Below, piece by piece: positions 22,970 through 31,456 of a DNA stretch of 32,239 nucleotides; within the stretch, counting starts at the first letter, position 1, and every line of letters starts with the position of its first letter. A program made the translations under genes and the position numbers. Source of the stretch: Comamonadaceae bacterium (GTDB lineage Bacteria > Pseudomonadota > Gammaproteobacteria > Burkholderiales > Burkholderiaceae_C). The stretch covers positions 1-32,239 of the forward strand of contig CANBWK010000024.1 in NCBI GenBank assembly GCA_947373105.1, read 5' to 3'. The notes under the pieces were generated by a model. That model was not told where the DNA came from. It did no database searches and saw nothing but the letters and a program-made list of their open reading frames with translations.

Positions 22970-24162
22970 CAGCGGTCCTGGAGCCGCACGCGGCGGTTGT
23001 AAAGGTTCATGGCGGCTGAAGTCAGCAAACTGAGTGTCAGATAGCACAGCATGACCACGGCAATGCATTCAATAGCGCGGCCGGTCTGGTTGAGTGATGT
23101 GGAGCTGATCGAGATTAGATCCGGATAGCCCACGGCCACGGCCAGCGAAGAATTTTTGATCAGATTCAGATATTGGCTGGTCAGTGGCGGAATGATCACC
23201 TGCAGCGCTTGTGGCAATTGCACAAGACGCAACTCAGCCGAACGCGGTAAACCCAGCGCCACCGCGGCTTCATGCTGGCCATAGGCCACCGATTGGATGC
23301 CCGACCGCACGACCTCGGCAATGTACCCAGAGGTATAGATCGTCAAGCCTATCAGCACAGTCAGATACTCGGGCGTGACTGCACCCCCTCCGACCACATT
23401 GATCTCAGTGACTTCAGGAACGCTGAGCTCGCCAGGCGCGCCGCCCGCCAACCAGCCTAAGACCGTGAACGTCAGCAACATGAGCAAGCCCATGAACTGA
23501 GCGCGTGCAGGGTGGTATTGCCCCGTGGCTTCAAATTGATGGACCGCTCTGACGACCCATGTCCGCCAAGCGAACAGGCCGGCCAGCAGACCGACCACCG
23601 TGCCCCAATGCCCCGCAGACCACTCGGGCAGCGGGTATTGCAAGCCGTTCTTACTGAAGAACACATTCGCCATGGGCTTGAGTGGCGCCTCTATAGATGG
23701 CAGTAATTCGGTCATCACGAAATACCACATGAACAGTTGCAACAGCAATGGAATGTTCCGTGTCACTTCAACGTGCATCGCGCACAAACCGCGCACCAGC
23801 ATGTTGTTTGACATCCTGCCAATGCCGATCAGTGTGCCCAGCACCGTGGCCAATGCGATACCGACCAAGGCCACCCGCAAGGTGTTGGACAATCCCACGA
23901 GGTAAGCCACCCAGTAGCCTTGTGCCGAATCAAACTCGAACAGACTTTCGCCAATGGCAAAGCCTGCCGGTTGCAAAAAGAAATCGAAACCACTTTGAAT
24001 CCCGCGGGTGCGCATGTTTGCAAACGTGTTGGACATCAGGTAAGTGATGGCCAGCACAAGCAGCACCAGGGTCAAAATCTGGTAGACCAGGCCCCGAAAG
24101 GCCTGGCTGCGCCAGGACCAGGCGCGAGAGCGGGGAGGTGGAGGCGGTGCGGGCGGGATCAC
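22969..24162 (-). CDS. aapQ: Polar amino-acid ABC transporter permease (AapQ/BztB-like)
   Basis: This 397-residue permease of the long AapQ/BztB type starts with a proline-rich cytoplasmic tail, followed by a first helix (about 25-43). Next come FANMRTRGIQSGFDFFLQPAGF, the conserved opening of this branch, and VEVTRNIPLLLQLFMWYFV. A large insert (about 160-250) and the coupling loop GQHEAAVALGLPRSAELRLVQLPQALQ follow. NLIKNSSLAVAVGYPDL is also typical. The start is GTG at 24162, three bases after the binding-protein stop (TAA-CAG-GTG), so it depends on coupling. It pairs with the AapM-like subunit. Confidence 0.92.
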   Translation of the reverse strand: MIPPAPPPPPRSRAWSWRSQAFRGLVYQILTLVLLVLAITYLMSNTFANMRTRGIQSGFDFFLQPAGFAIGESLFEFDSAQGYWVAYLVGLSNTLRVALVGIALATVLGTLIGIGRMSNNMLVRGLCAMHVEVTRNIPLLLQLFMWYFVMTELLPSIEAPLKPMANVFFSKNGLQYPLPEWSAGHWGTVVGLLAGLFAWRTWVVRAVHQFEATGQYHPARAQFMGLLMLLTFTVLGWLAGGAPGELSVPEVTEINVVGGGAVTPEYLTVLIGLTIYTSGYIAEVVRSGIQSVAYGQHEAAVALGLPRSAELRLVQLPQALQVIIPPLTSQYLNLIKNSSLAVAVGYPDLISISSTSLNQTGRAIECIAVVMLCYLTLSLLTSAAMNLYNRRVRLQDR

Positions 24163-24165
24163 CTG

Positions 24166-25209
24166 TTAACGCACGGGAGGCGCATACATCAAGCCGCCCT
24201 TGTTCCATTGGTTGTTCAGGCCGCGTGGCAATTTGAGTGTGGACTTGGGGCCCACATTGCGTTCGAACATTTCGCCATAGTTACCCACGGCCTTGATGGC
24301 GCGGTAGGCCCACTCTTTGTCCAATCCGAGCAACTTGCCGGTATCTTCTGAGGTGCCCAGAATGCGCTGTACCACCGGGTCGGTGCTGCCTTTCATTTGG
24401 TCAACGTTGGCTTGTGTGATGCCATATTCTTCGGCTTCAATCAGGGCAAAAACAACCCATTTCACAATCGCAAAGAACTCGTCGTCACCGCGGCGCACGC
24501 TGGGGCCCAGAGGTTCTTTAGAAATCAAGTCGGGCAAGATGACATGGTCATCGGGGTTGCCGGCTTCCTTGTTGCGCACAGAGGCCAGTCCCGAAGCATC
24601 GGTGGTGTAAGCCTGGCAACGACCTGAAAAGTAGGCTTTGTTGGTTGCTTCCAGCGTATCAAACACCACGGGTTTGATGTTCAGCTTGTTCATTTTCGAA
24701 AAGTCGTTCAGGTTCTTTTCGGTGGTCGTGCCCGATTGCACGCAGACCGTGGCACCTTTAAGACTCTTGGCGCTGGTGATTTTGGATTTTTTAGTGACCA
24801 TGAAGCCTTGGCCGTCATAGTAGGTGGTGCCGGTAAAGTGCAGTCCCAGCGAGGCGTCGCGGTTCAGGGTCCAAGTCGTGTTGCGCGAGAGGACATCAAT
24901 TTCACCGGCTTGCAAGACGGCAAAACGTTGGGACGCATTGAGCGGAGTCCATTTGACTTTGCTCGCATCATTGAGAACAGTGGCTGCAACCGCTTTGCAC
25001 ACATCCACATCGAGGCCGGACCAATTGCCCTGGCTGTCTGCCGCTGAGAAACCAGGCAAGCTGGTGTTCACACCGCAGTTCAAGGTGCCTCGCGATTTGA
25101 TGGTGTCCAGGGTTTTGCCTGCCATGGCGGGCATAGACAGCGTGGTCATGGCGGCCAACAGGGAGGCCGCAAGCCAAGGGCGTTGAATCAGGGTGTGAAC
25201 AGTAGTCAT
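24166..25209 (-). CDS. aapJ: Polar amino-acid ABC transporter substrate-binding protein (AapJ/BztA-like)
   Basis: This 347-residue periplasmic binding protein has a signal peptide ending near MPAMA (about residue 30 from ATG 25209). The mature protein begins GKTLDTIKSRGTLNCGVNTSLPGFS, the typical opening of AapJ/BztA. Later landmarks are GEIDVLSRNTTWTLNRD, CVQSGTTTEKNLNDF and YTTDASGLASVR. It is longer than GltI, as expected for the general L-amino-acid or Glu/Gln/Asp/Asn type. The start at 25209 is preferred over the in-frame ATG 25242, because the latter lies between the likely -35 and -10 boxes. It heads the minus-strand unit and is divergent from pyrC. Confidence 0.93.
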   Translation of the reverse strand: MTTVHTLIQRPWLAASLLAAMTTLSMPAMAGKTLDTIKSRGTLNCGVNTSLPGFSAADSQGNWSGLDVDVCKAVAATVLNDASKVKWTPLNASQRFAVLQAGEIDVLSRNTTWTLNRDASLGLHFTGTTYYDGQGFMVTKKSKITSAKSLKGATVCVQSGTTTEKNLNDFSKMNKLNIKPVVFDTLEATNKAYFSGRCQAYTTDASGLASVRNKEAGNPDDHVILPDLISKEPLGPSVRRGDDEFFAIVKWVVFALIEAEEYGITQANVDQMKGSTDPVVQRILGTSEDTGKLLGLDKEWAYRAIKAVGNYGEMFERNVGPKSTLKLPRGLNNQWNKGGLMYAPPVR

Positions 25210-25233
25210 GGTGTGCTCATCAGAAAAAAATTC

Positions 25234-25263
25234 ATTTTGCATGAAAAACAGGGTTCATTTCAA
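25234..25263 (-). promoter_or_regulatory. Predicted sigma-70 promoter of the aapJQMP-type operon
   Basis: On the minus strand a -35 box TTGAAA (25263-25258) and a -10 box CAAAAT (25239-25234) are separated by 18 bases. Transcription would begin near 25227, giving a short leader to ATG 25209. The -35 box is good, the -10 box is moderate. Confidence 0.45.
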
Positions 25264-25328
25264 CGGGTTACCACCAAGTTGTTAACTTGCGCCGGCAAAG
25301 CAGTCGCCTGATTTGGGACAATACAGCC

Positions 25329-26360
25329 ATGAACACCGAAATCACCTTCACCCGTCCTGACGATTGGCATCTGCATGTGCGCGATGGCGATGCCTTGAGT
25401 GCCGTAGTGCCTCACACGGCCGCGCAGTTTGGCCGCGCCATCATCATGCCCAACTTAAAGCCGCCAATCACCACCGCCGAGCAGGCCTTGGCCTATGCCG
25501 AGCGTATTAGACAAGCCGTGCCCGCAGGCATGCGGTTTGAGCCCTTGATGACTTTGTACCTGACCGACAATTTGCCACCCGAAGAAATTGTGCGGGCCAA
25601 GGCGGCTGGCGTGGTGGCTTGTAAGCTGTATCCAGCGGGTGCCACCACCAACAGCGATGCGGGCGTGACGGATCTGCGCAAAATTTACCCCACACTCGAA
25701 GCCATGCAACGCGAAGGCTTGTTGTTATTGGTGCATGGCGAGGTAACGTCGCCGGATATCGATTTGTTTGACCGCGAAGCCGTCTTCATCGAGACCCAGT
25801 TGATACCTTTGCGACGCGACTTTCCTGAGTTGAAGATCGTCTTCGAGCACATCACCACGAAAGAGGCCGCACAGTACGTGGACAGCGCCGACAGGTTCAC
25901 TGCTGCCACCCTCACCGCGCACCATTTGCTGTTCAACCGCAATGCCATTTTCACAGGCGGTATTCGTCCTCATTATTACTGTTTGCCGGTGCTCAAGCGC
26001 GAAACCCACCGGCAAGCGCTGGTCGCGGCAGCCATCAGCGGCAACAGCCGGTTCTTTTTAGGTACCGACAGCGCCCCTCACCCGGCACACCTGAAAGAGC
26101 ACGCCAGCGGTTGCGCCGGTTGCTACACAGCGCATGCAGCGATTGAGATGTACGCCGAAGCCTTTGACAATGCAGGGGCCTTAGACAAGCTGGAGACATT
26201 TGCCAGTTTCCATGGTGCTGATTTTTATGGCTTGCCGCGCAACACAGGCACCATCACTTTGCGCCGAGAAAGCTGGACGCCGCCCGAGTCGTTTGCTTTT
26301 GGCCAAACTGAACTCAAACCATTGCGTTCAGGTGAAGCTTTGCCGTGGCGACAGGTCTGA
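25329..26360 (+). CDS. pyrC: Dihydroorotase
   Basis: PyrC cyclises carbamoyl-aspartate to dihydroorotate, the third step of de novo pyrimidine synthesis. This 343-residue protein is the class II type, like E. coli PyrC. The zinc ligands and active-site residues are in place: H14 and H16 of DWHLHVRDG, the carbamylated lysine K99 in CKLYPAG, H136 of VHGEV, H174 of FEHITT, and D247 of GTDSAPH. The start ATG 25329 gives the usual short N-terminus MNTEITF. The next gene begins inside its last codons, suggesting coupled translation. Confidence 0.97.
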   Translation: MNTEITFTRPDDWHLHVRDGDALSAVVPHTAAQFGRAIIMPNLKPPITTAEQALAYAERIRQAVPAGMRFEPLMTLYLTDNLPPEEIVRAKAAGVVACKLYPAGATTNSDAGVTDLRKIYPTLEAMQREGLLLLVHGEVTSPDIDLFDREAVFIETQLIPLRRDFPELKIVFEHITTKEAAQYVDSADRFTAATLTAHHLLFNRNAIFTGGIRPHYYCLPVLKRETHRQALVAAAISGNSRFFLGTDSAPHPAHLKEHASGCAGCYTAHAAIEMYAEAFDNAGALDKLETFASFHGADFYGLPRNTGTITLRRESWTPPESFAFGQTELKPLRSGEALPWRQV

Positions 26361-27112
26361 CGCAAGGCGTTGCCGACATCGATTGGTCGGCCCCGTGGTT
26401 GGCCGATTGGCGGGCTGTGGGCGAGCCCTTGGCCCGGCTGATTCAAAACGGGATGCCGCAGCACGAAGCGCTAAATACCAGCGCCATTGCGCCAGTGCGT
26501 TTTGTGCCCCAAGAGACGTTGCCAACGGGCCAGGCGTATGAGGAGTTCATATTCGCAAGCCAATGTGTGCCGACCCGTGAGGGACTGCATGATTTTTTCA
26601 ATGCCCTGTGCTGGATGCATTACCCCTTGACTAAAAAGCGCTTGAACGCGCTGCAAGGCCAGGCCATCGCTTTGGCGGGAGTCGGCTCTGTGCGCGGCTC
26701 TCTGCGCGACGCTGCCACCGTATTTGATGAAAATTCGGCCCTGCTGCAGGCCCCTGATCTGCTGTGGCAGGCCTTGTCCGAGCGGCGCTGGCAGGATGCT
26801 TTTGTCACCATGCGCCCTGTGTGGCGGCAAGCACGCTGGCTCACCTTCGGGCATGCAGCGCTTGAAAAATTAGTACAGCCCTACAAATCCATCACAGTGC
26901 ATGTATGGCGGGTGCCTGAGGGCTTGGGGGGCATGAAAGACGTTGATGCTTGGCTCGCGCAAGACCTGCAAATCGATAAATTGGCGAGCAAGCCCTTTTG
27001 TCCTATGCCCGCATTGGGCGTGCCTGGATGGTGGCCTGCCAACGAGGCGCGTGGCTTTTACGAAGACGTCAGCGTTTTTCGTACGGTGCGACTTGCGGCG
27101 GTAAGCCCGTGA
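26345..27112 (+). CDS. DUF3025 domain-containing protein
   Basis: This 255-residue protein of unknown function has a start, GTG at 26345, that overlaps the pyrC end by 16 bases. The body matches DUF3025. It has a [40 protein letters not shown] block near 65-105, a repeated RWQDAF/RPVW helix region, and the closing [29 protein letters not shown] segment. No signal peptide or membrane helix is visible, so it is probably cytoplasmic. The family is widespread in beta- and gammaproteobacteria, but nothing in the motifs reveals a reaction. Its overlap with pyrC suggests shared expression. Confidence 0.85.
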   Translation: MATGLTQGVADIDWSAPWLADWRAVGEPLARLIQNGMPQHEALNTSAIAPVRFVPQETLPTGQAYEEFIFASQCVPTREGLHDFFNALCWMHYPLTKKRLNALQGQAIALAGVGSVRGSLRDAATVFDENSALLQAPDLLWQALSERRWQDAFVTMRPVWRQARWLTFGHAALEKLVQPYKSITVHVWRVPEGLGGMKDVDAWLAQDLQIDKLASKPFCPMPALGVPGWWPANEARGFYEDVSVFRTVRLAAVSP

Positions 27113-27138
27113 TTTGGAAGGGAAATAAAGGAGGGCGA

Positions 27139-27167
27139 CTTGATTTTGCCGGCCTTCACCCGCATAT
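27139..27167 (+). promoter_or_regulatory. Possible heat-shock (sigma-32) promoter of htpX
   Basis: CTTGATT (27139-27145) and CCGCATAT (27160-27167), 14 bases apart, fit the sigma-32 consensus (CTTGAAA, CCCCATnT) with few mismatches. They lie 46 bases upstream of the htpX start. HtpX is a heat-shock gene in many bacteria, which supports the call. The boxes were matched by eye only. Confidence 0.5.
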
Positions 27168-27212
27168 TCACGTCATGCGCTTGGCCTTCGCTGGGCGATT
27201 TGTGAAAACACC

Positions 27213-28082
27213 ATGAAGCGTATCGTTCTGTTTATCTTGACCAATCTGGCGGTGGTGCTGGTATTGGGTACTGTGGCCAGCTTGCTGGGTGTGAACCGCT
27301 TTCTCACTTCCAATGGCTTGAACTTGGGCGCCTTGTTGGGTTTTGCCTTGGTCATGGGCTTTGGTGGTGCCTTTATCTCGTTGCTCATCAGCAAGCCGGT
27401 GGCCAAGTGGAGCTCGGGCGTACAAGTTATCGAGCAAGCGCAAAACGCCGACCAAGCATGGCTGGTCAATACGGTCAAAAAGTTGGCAGATGCCGCGCAA
27501 ATCGGCATGCCCGAAGTGGGCATATTTGAAGGCGAGCCCAATGCCTTTGCCACCGGCGCTTTCAAAAATTCGGCGCTGGTCGCCGTGTCTACGGGCTTAC
27601 TTCAAAGCATGACCCATGAAGAAATTGAAGCGGTATTGGCGCATGAGGTGGCCCATATCGCCAATGGCGACATGGTGACCATGACCTTGATCCAAGGCGT
27701 GATGAACACCTTTGTGGTGTTCTTGTCGCGGGTCATTGGCTATGCGGTAGACAGTTTTCTGCGAAAAAACGATGAGAACAGCAGCGGTCCGGGCATCGGT
27801 TACTACGTGACCTCTTTTGTGCTCGACATCATTCTTGGCTTTGCGGCGTCCATGGTCGTGGCCTGGTTCAGCCGTCACCGTGAGTTCCGCGCAGACGCCG
27901 GTGCCGCCCAACTCATGGGCCGCAAGCAGCCCATGATGAACGCCTTGGCCCGATTGGGTGGATTGCACACAGCCGAGTTGCCCAAGAGCGTCGCGGCCTT
28001 CGGTATCGCCGGGGGCATCGGCCAACTGTTTTCGACACACCCCCCGATTGAAGAGCGGATTGCGGCTTTGCAAAACAGCTGA
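27213..28082 (+). CDS. htpX: Membrane zinc metalloprotease HtpX
   Basis: This 289-residue inner-membrane M48 protease takes part in quality control of membrane proteins together with FtsH. Two N-terminal helices (about 5-25 and 38-58) precede the cytosolic zinc site HEVAH (H144, E145, H148). The third ligand is E224 in [10 protein letters not shown], and further hydrophobic segments lie at about 157-178 and 195-217. Length and motifs are standard for HtpX. It stands 100 bases after the DUF3025 gene, with a sigma-32-like promoter in the gap. A start at ATG 27213 fits the homologues. Confidence 0.96.
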   Translation: MKRIVLFILTNLAVVLVLGTVASLLGVNRFLTSNGLNLGALLGFALVMGFGGAFISLLISKPVAKWSSGVQVIEQAQNADQAWLVNTVKKLADAAQIGMPEVGIFEGEPNAFATGAFKNSALVAVSTGLLQSMTHEEIEAVLAHEVAHIANGDMVTMTLIQGVMNTFVVFLSRVIGYAVDSFLRKNDENSSGPGIGYYVTSFVLDIILGFAASMVVAWFSRHREFRADAGAAQLMGRKQPMMNALARLGGLHTAELPKSVAAFGIAGGIGQLFSTHPPIEERIAALQNS

Positions 28083-28096
28083 ATACCTGGGGCGCT

Positions 28097-28147
28097 CTGA
28101 CATGGGGCCCCGTTTTAGGGGGTAACCCAAGCGACTGACATGGGGCC
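28097..28147. repeat. 13-base direct repeat downstream of htpX
   Basis: CTGACATGGGGCC occurs exactly at 28097-28109 and 28135-28147, 38 bases apart, in the 140-base gap between htpX and the DMT permease gene. The stretch between holds GGGGCCCC and a short CCCC/GGGG hairpin. Function unknown; it could be the remnant of a duplication or a paired binding site. Confidence 0.55.
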
Positions 28148-28222
28148 TGATGGCCCTTAAAGTCAAGGCGTGAATTCCGACATTGATGCCCTTCCGTTTG
28201 CCTTTTCCGTTGCCTTGTGCTG

Positions 28223-29176
28223 ATGAGCACCCGCAAGCCCACTACTCCCTCATTACAGCGTCTTTGGACGCTGATTCACCTGCGCATTCACCGCCGCTTG
28301 ATGTCTTGGCCTTCACCTGTCAGGGGCATGTTGTGGATGGCACTTGGCGGTTTGTTTTTCTCACTGCTCAATACCATTGCCCGTCAGTTTTCGATGGAAA
28401 TGGATCCTTACGAAGCGCAGTTTCTGCGCTATTTTTGCGGATTGCTCGTCATGCTCCCCTTGCTATGGCGAGACGGGTGGTCCGCATATAAGCCTGTTGA
28501 TGTCAAGGGACAATTCTGGCGAGGCGGGGTTCATACCATTGGTTTGATTTTGTGGTTCACGGCCTTGCCGAAAATCCCCTTGGCCGACATGACCGCCATT
28601 GGATTTACCGGCCCGATCTTCATCATGTTGGGAGCGGCCTGGTTTTTGGGAGAACCCATGCGCCGCGATCGATGGATTGCCGCCATGATCGGCTTTGCCG
28701 GTGTGCTGGTGGTGGTATTGCCCAAAATGACGGGCGATGGGGGTTGGTACAACCTGGTCATGCTCGCGGCATCACCTGTTTTTGCGGCCTCATTTTTAAT
28801 GACCAAGGCACTCACCCGCTACGAGAAGCCGGGGGTGATTGTGATGTGGCAATCGCTCACGGTTTCTATTTTCAGCATCCCTATGGCCCTCATGCACTGG
28901 CAAAACCCGACGCTGTGGCAGTGGGCCGGATTTTTTGTGGCGGGCATTTTGGGTACGGTTGCCCATTACAGTATGACCCGCGCATTCCATACCGCCGACA
29001 TATCGGCCACCCAATCGCTGCGGTTTCTGGACTTGATCTGGGCCTCCCTTCTGGGCTGGCTTGTGTTCAGCGATGTGCCCAGTCACTCGACCTGGCTGGG
29101 CGCTTTGGTGATTTTGCTGTCTACCGTTTGGATCGCCAGGCGCGAAGGCCGCAGGCGGGCCGTTCAAGTCGATTGA
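28223..29176 (+). CDS. DMT superfamily (EamA) permease
   Basis: This 317-residue inner-membrane protein has about ten predicted helices in two EamA repeats (about 35-165 and 175-305), following a basic N-terminal tail of roughly 35 residues. EamA-type features include ALGGLFFSLLNTIARQ at the first helix and LADMTAIGFTGPIFIMLGAAWFLGEP at the end of repeat one. A matching ISATQSLRFLDLIWASLLGWLVFSDVP lies in repeat two. Such proteins export or import small metabolites, and the substrate cannot be predicted. The start is ATG 28223, although the tail leaves later starts possible. It converges with the 5'-nucleotidase gene three bases away. Confidence 0.88.
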   Translation: MSTRKPTTPSLQRLWTLIHLRIHRRLMSWPSPVRGMLWMALGGLFFSLLNTIARQFSMEMDPYEAQFLRYFCGLLVMLPLLWRDGWSAYKPVDVKGQFWRGGVHTIGLILWFTALPKIPLADMTAIGFTGPIFIMLGAAWFLGEPMRRDRWIAAMIGFAGVLVVVLPKMTGDGGWYNLVMLAASPVFAASFLMTKALTRYEKPGVIVMWQSLTVSIFSIPMALMHWQNPTLWQWAGFFVAGILGTVAHYSMTRAFHTADISATQSLRFLDLIWASLLGWLVFSDVPSHSTWLGALVILLSTVWIARREGRRRAVQVD

Positions 29177-29179
29177 GTA

Positions 29180-30076
29180 TCAGTCGTTGCTGATCCCGCT
29201 GGCCACATGGCCCGAAGGCACATGCCGCGCCGCAGATTCGATGTGACCGGTCTGGTCGTCAAAGAAAAAGTCAGGTTCAAACTCTTTCAAAAACTCACCT
29301 TTGGGCAAGCCGCCCAAAAACATGGCTTCGTCCACTTCAATGTTCCAGTCCATCAGGGTGCGAATTGCCCGTTCGTGCGCAGGTGCACTGCGTGCGGTGA
29401 CCAAGGCGGTGCGGATGCGCATCTCGGGAGTGCCCTCTTTTTGCAAACGGTGCAGGGCCGCCAGCAGGGGCTTGAAGGGCCCGGCCAACAAAGGCTGGGC
29501 CGCTTTGTCTTTTTCATGCGCCTGAAAGGCCGTCAAGCCTTCGGACTGAAAGACCCGCTCGGCTTCGTCAGAAAACAGAACCGCATCGCCATCGAAGGCA
29601 ATACGCACTTCGTTCGGATGGGCTTCGGACGCATGGGCTGAATGCGGATAGACCTGCGCCGCAGGCACGCCAGCGGCCAGCGCAGCCCGCACGTCGGCCA
29701 AATGGGTGGACAAAAATAAATTGGCATTGAGCGGTTTCAAATACCGCCAAGGTGATTGACCCCGCGTGAAGCTGCCGCGTTGTATGGGCAAGCCGTAGTG
29801 CTGCGCCGAACGGAACACCCGCATACCGGAGACCGGATCATTGCGCGACAAGATCACCACCTCGACCCGTTGCGTATGGGCATCATTGAAAGCCAATAGT
29901 TTGCGCACCAGCGAAAACGCCACGCCCTGCTTGGCCGGCTTCTCCAAGCGTTCAAGTTGCAGCTTCATGTAGGCACGGTCGTCAGTTTGCTCGAAGAGTT
30001 GGTTTTCTTCCTCAAAGTCGAACAAAGCCCGTGACGAAATCGCCACCACCAACTGCCCCTCCAAAGTCACCGCCAT
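29180..30076 (-). CDS. Cytosolic 5'-nucleotidase family protein
   Basis: This 298-residue protein resembles the family of prokaryotic and NT5C1-type cytosolic 5'-nucleotidases (Pfam 5-nucleotidase, PF06189). These dephosphorylate nucleoside monophosphates. Visible motifs are LVVAISSRALFDFEEEN at 9-25, VEVVILSRNDP at 71-81, FLSTHLADVRAAL, and the haloacid-dehalogenase-like FDGDAVLFSD at 161-170. FLGGLPKG and FFFDDQ follow near the C-terminus. The start is ATG 30076 because the longer frame to 30157 would translate the GC-rich repeat upstream. It follows gspF on the minus strand, separated by that repeat. Confidence 0.88.
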   Translation of the reverse strand: MAVTLEGQLVVAISSRALFDFEEENQLFEQTDDRAYMKLQLERLEKPAKQGVAFSLVRKLLAFNDAHTQRVEVVILSRNDPVSGMRVFRSAQHYGLPIQRGSFTRGQSPWRYLKPLNANLFLSTHLADVRAALAAGVPAAQVYPHSAHASEAHPNEVRIAFDGDAVLFSDEAERVFQSEGLTAFQAHEKDKAAQPLLAGPFKPLLAALHRLQKEGTPEMRIRTALVTARSAPAHERAIRTLMDWNIEVDEAMFLGGLPKGEFLKEFEPDFFFDDQTGHIESAARHVPSGHVASGISND

Positions 30077-30099
30077 AGTTATTGCCTCGATGTAGAAGA

Positions 30100-30179
30100 A
30101 TGAGCGCCGCCGGGCCGCCCCCAGGCGCGAAGGCCCCCTCGGGGGGCAGAGATCCACACGCAGTGGTCGAACGTGGGGG
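30100..30179. repeat. GC-rich Comamonadaceae-type intergenic repeat
   Basis: The gap between gspF and the 5'-nucleotidase gene carries a hairpin GCCCCC-TCG-GGGGGC (30133-30147) and a second dyad CCAC-ACGCA-GTGG (30154-30166), set in a GC-rich stretch from about 30104. I recognise this sequence layout as a dispersed intergenic element common in Acidovorax, Variovorax and relatives. It could act as an mRNA stability or termination element. Only one copy is in the window, so the repeat claim rests on recall. Confidence 0.6.
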
Positions 30180-31409
30180 TCATTTCACCCACTGGTTGAG
30201 TTGAATGATCGGCATCAGCACCGCCAATACGATGACCATCACCACACCGCCCATGGCCACAATCAGCAGCGGCTCCAAAATGGTGGCCAGTGCCATGGCC
30301 CGACGTTGCACCTCGCCTGACAGTTGTTTGGCCGCGCGTTGCAGCATCAGCGGCAATTGGCCGGTTTGTTCACCCAATCGGGCAAACATGGACAACAGGC
30401 CCGGAAAGCGTTTCTTTTGCGACAAAGCCATGGCCAGCGGAGCCCCTTCGCGGACCAAGACCAGTGCCTCCAGTGCATCGGCCCGCATGGCACGGTTGGA
30501 CAAGGTTTCTGCCGCCGTTTGCAAGGCGCGCAAAATCGGTACGCCCGCGTTGGCCAGCATGCCCAAGGTCCCTGCAAAACGGGCGGCGTTGTAGCCAATG
30601 GACAAGCGACCAATCAAAGGCAGCCGCAACCAAGCCGCATCAAAGCGCAGTCTGAAAGCTTCTTGTTTGAGCGCCTTGAGCAAGGTCAAAGTTCCTGCAA
30701 CGAGCAAGGCCAGCATCGCCCATCCATATGAACGAACGAAGTCGCTGAAGGACAACATGGCGGTGGTCAGCCAAGGCAACTTTTGCTTGCTGCCAGCAAA
30801 TACACCGGCCACTTGCGGGACCACCGAAGTGACCAGAAAAATCACAATCGCCATCGCCACCAGCGAGACGATGGCCGGGTACAGTGAAGCACCAATCAGT
30901 TTGGCTTTCAGGTTTTGCTGATCTTCGAGGTCGTCCGCCAGTTGCTCCAGCACCAAACTCAAATGGCCGCCTTGCTCGCCTGCGCCAATCACGGCCGTGT
31001 AGATGGGTGAGAACTCGCGCGGATGCAAGGCCAGTGCGCGTGCCAAGCTGGAGCCGGCATTCACCTCGGCGCGGATGCTGGCCACCAAATGGCCTTGTTT
31101 TTCTTCTTCGGATTCTTCGCTGAGCGAGGCCAAAGCCCGCTCCAAGGGCAGGCCGCTGCTTACCAACCCTGCCAGTTGGCGGGTCCAGACGGTGAGCGCG
31201 GAGGCACTGAATGCACGACCACCACCGATGGACCGGTTCCACCAAGGGGTGTCGTTGAGAGGCGTGTCTACCGCAAGTGGCGTGACAGCCAATGGCACCA
31301 ACTGCTGCGTTCGCAGTTGGGTGCGCGCTGATTTGACGCTGTCAGCCTCAATCACCCCTTTGCGGGTGACACCATCGGCTTGAAGGGCTTCAAAAGAAAA
31401 GGCAGGCAT
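30180..31409 (-). CDS. gspF: Type II secretion system inner-membrane protein GspF
   Basis: This 409-residue platform protein of type II secretion interacts with the GspE ATPase and GspL at the inner membrane. The N-terminus MPAFSFEALQADGVTRKGVIEADS is the standard F-protein opening. Two T2SSF domains follow (about 70-190 and 270-400). Each has the FxRQLAxLVSSGLPLERAL or FAGTLGMLANAGVPILRAL type motif, and three hydrophobic segments lie near 170-195, 220-240 and 375-400. The start could also be ATG 31418 three codons earlier. No other gsp gene is visible on either side, so gspF is orphaned here or the rest lies beyond the window. Confidence 0.92.
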   Translation of the reverse strand: MPAFSFEALQADGVTRKGVIEADSVKSARTQLRTQQLVPLAVTPLAVDTPLNDTPWWNRSIGGGRAFSASALTVWTRQLAGLVSSGLPLERALASLSEESEEEKQGHLVASIRAEVNAGSSLARALALHPREFSPIYTAVIGAGEQGGHLSLVLEQLADDLEDQQNLKAKLIGASLYPAIVSLVAMAIVIFLVTSVVPQVAGVFAGSKQKLPWLTTAMLSFSDFVRSYGWAMLALLVAGTLTLLKALKQEAFRLRFDAAWLRLPLIGRLSIGYNAARFAGTLGMLANAGVPILRALQTAAETLSNRAMRADALEALVLVREGAPLAMALSQKKRFPGLLSMFARLGEQTGQLPLMLQRAAKQLSGEVQRRAMALATILEPLLIVAMGGVVMVIVLAVLMPIIQLNQWVK

Positions 31410-31456
31410 GTGCGCCATTATGACGAGTGCGCAAGGCGGTCAAACGAGACCCCGCT

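Noticed and set aside
28105-28126. Possible terminator after htpX (CCCC...GGGG around TTTT)
   Set aside because: The stem is only four to five pairs and lacks a T-run after it.
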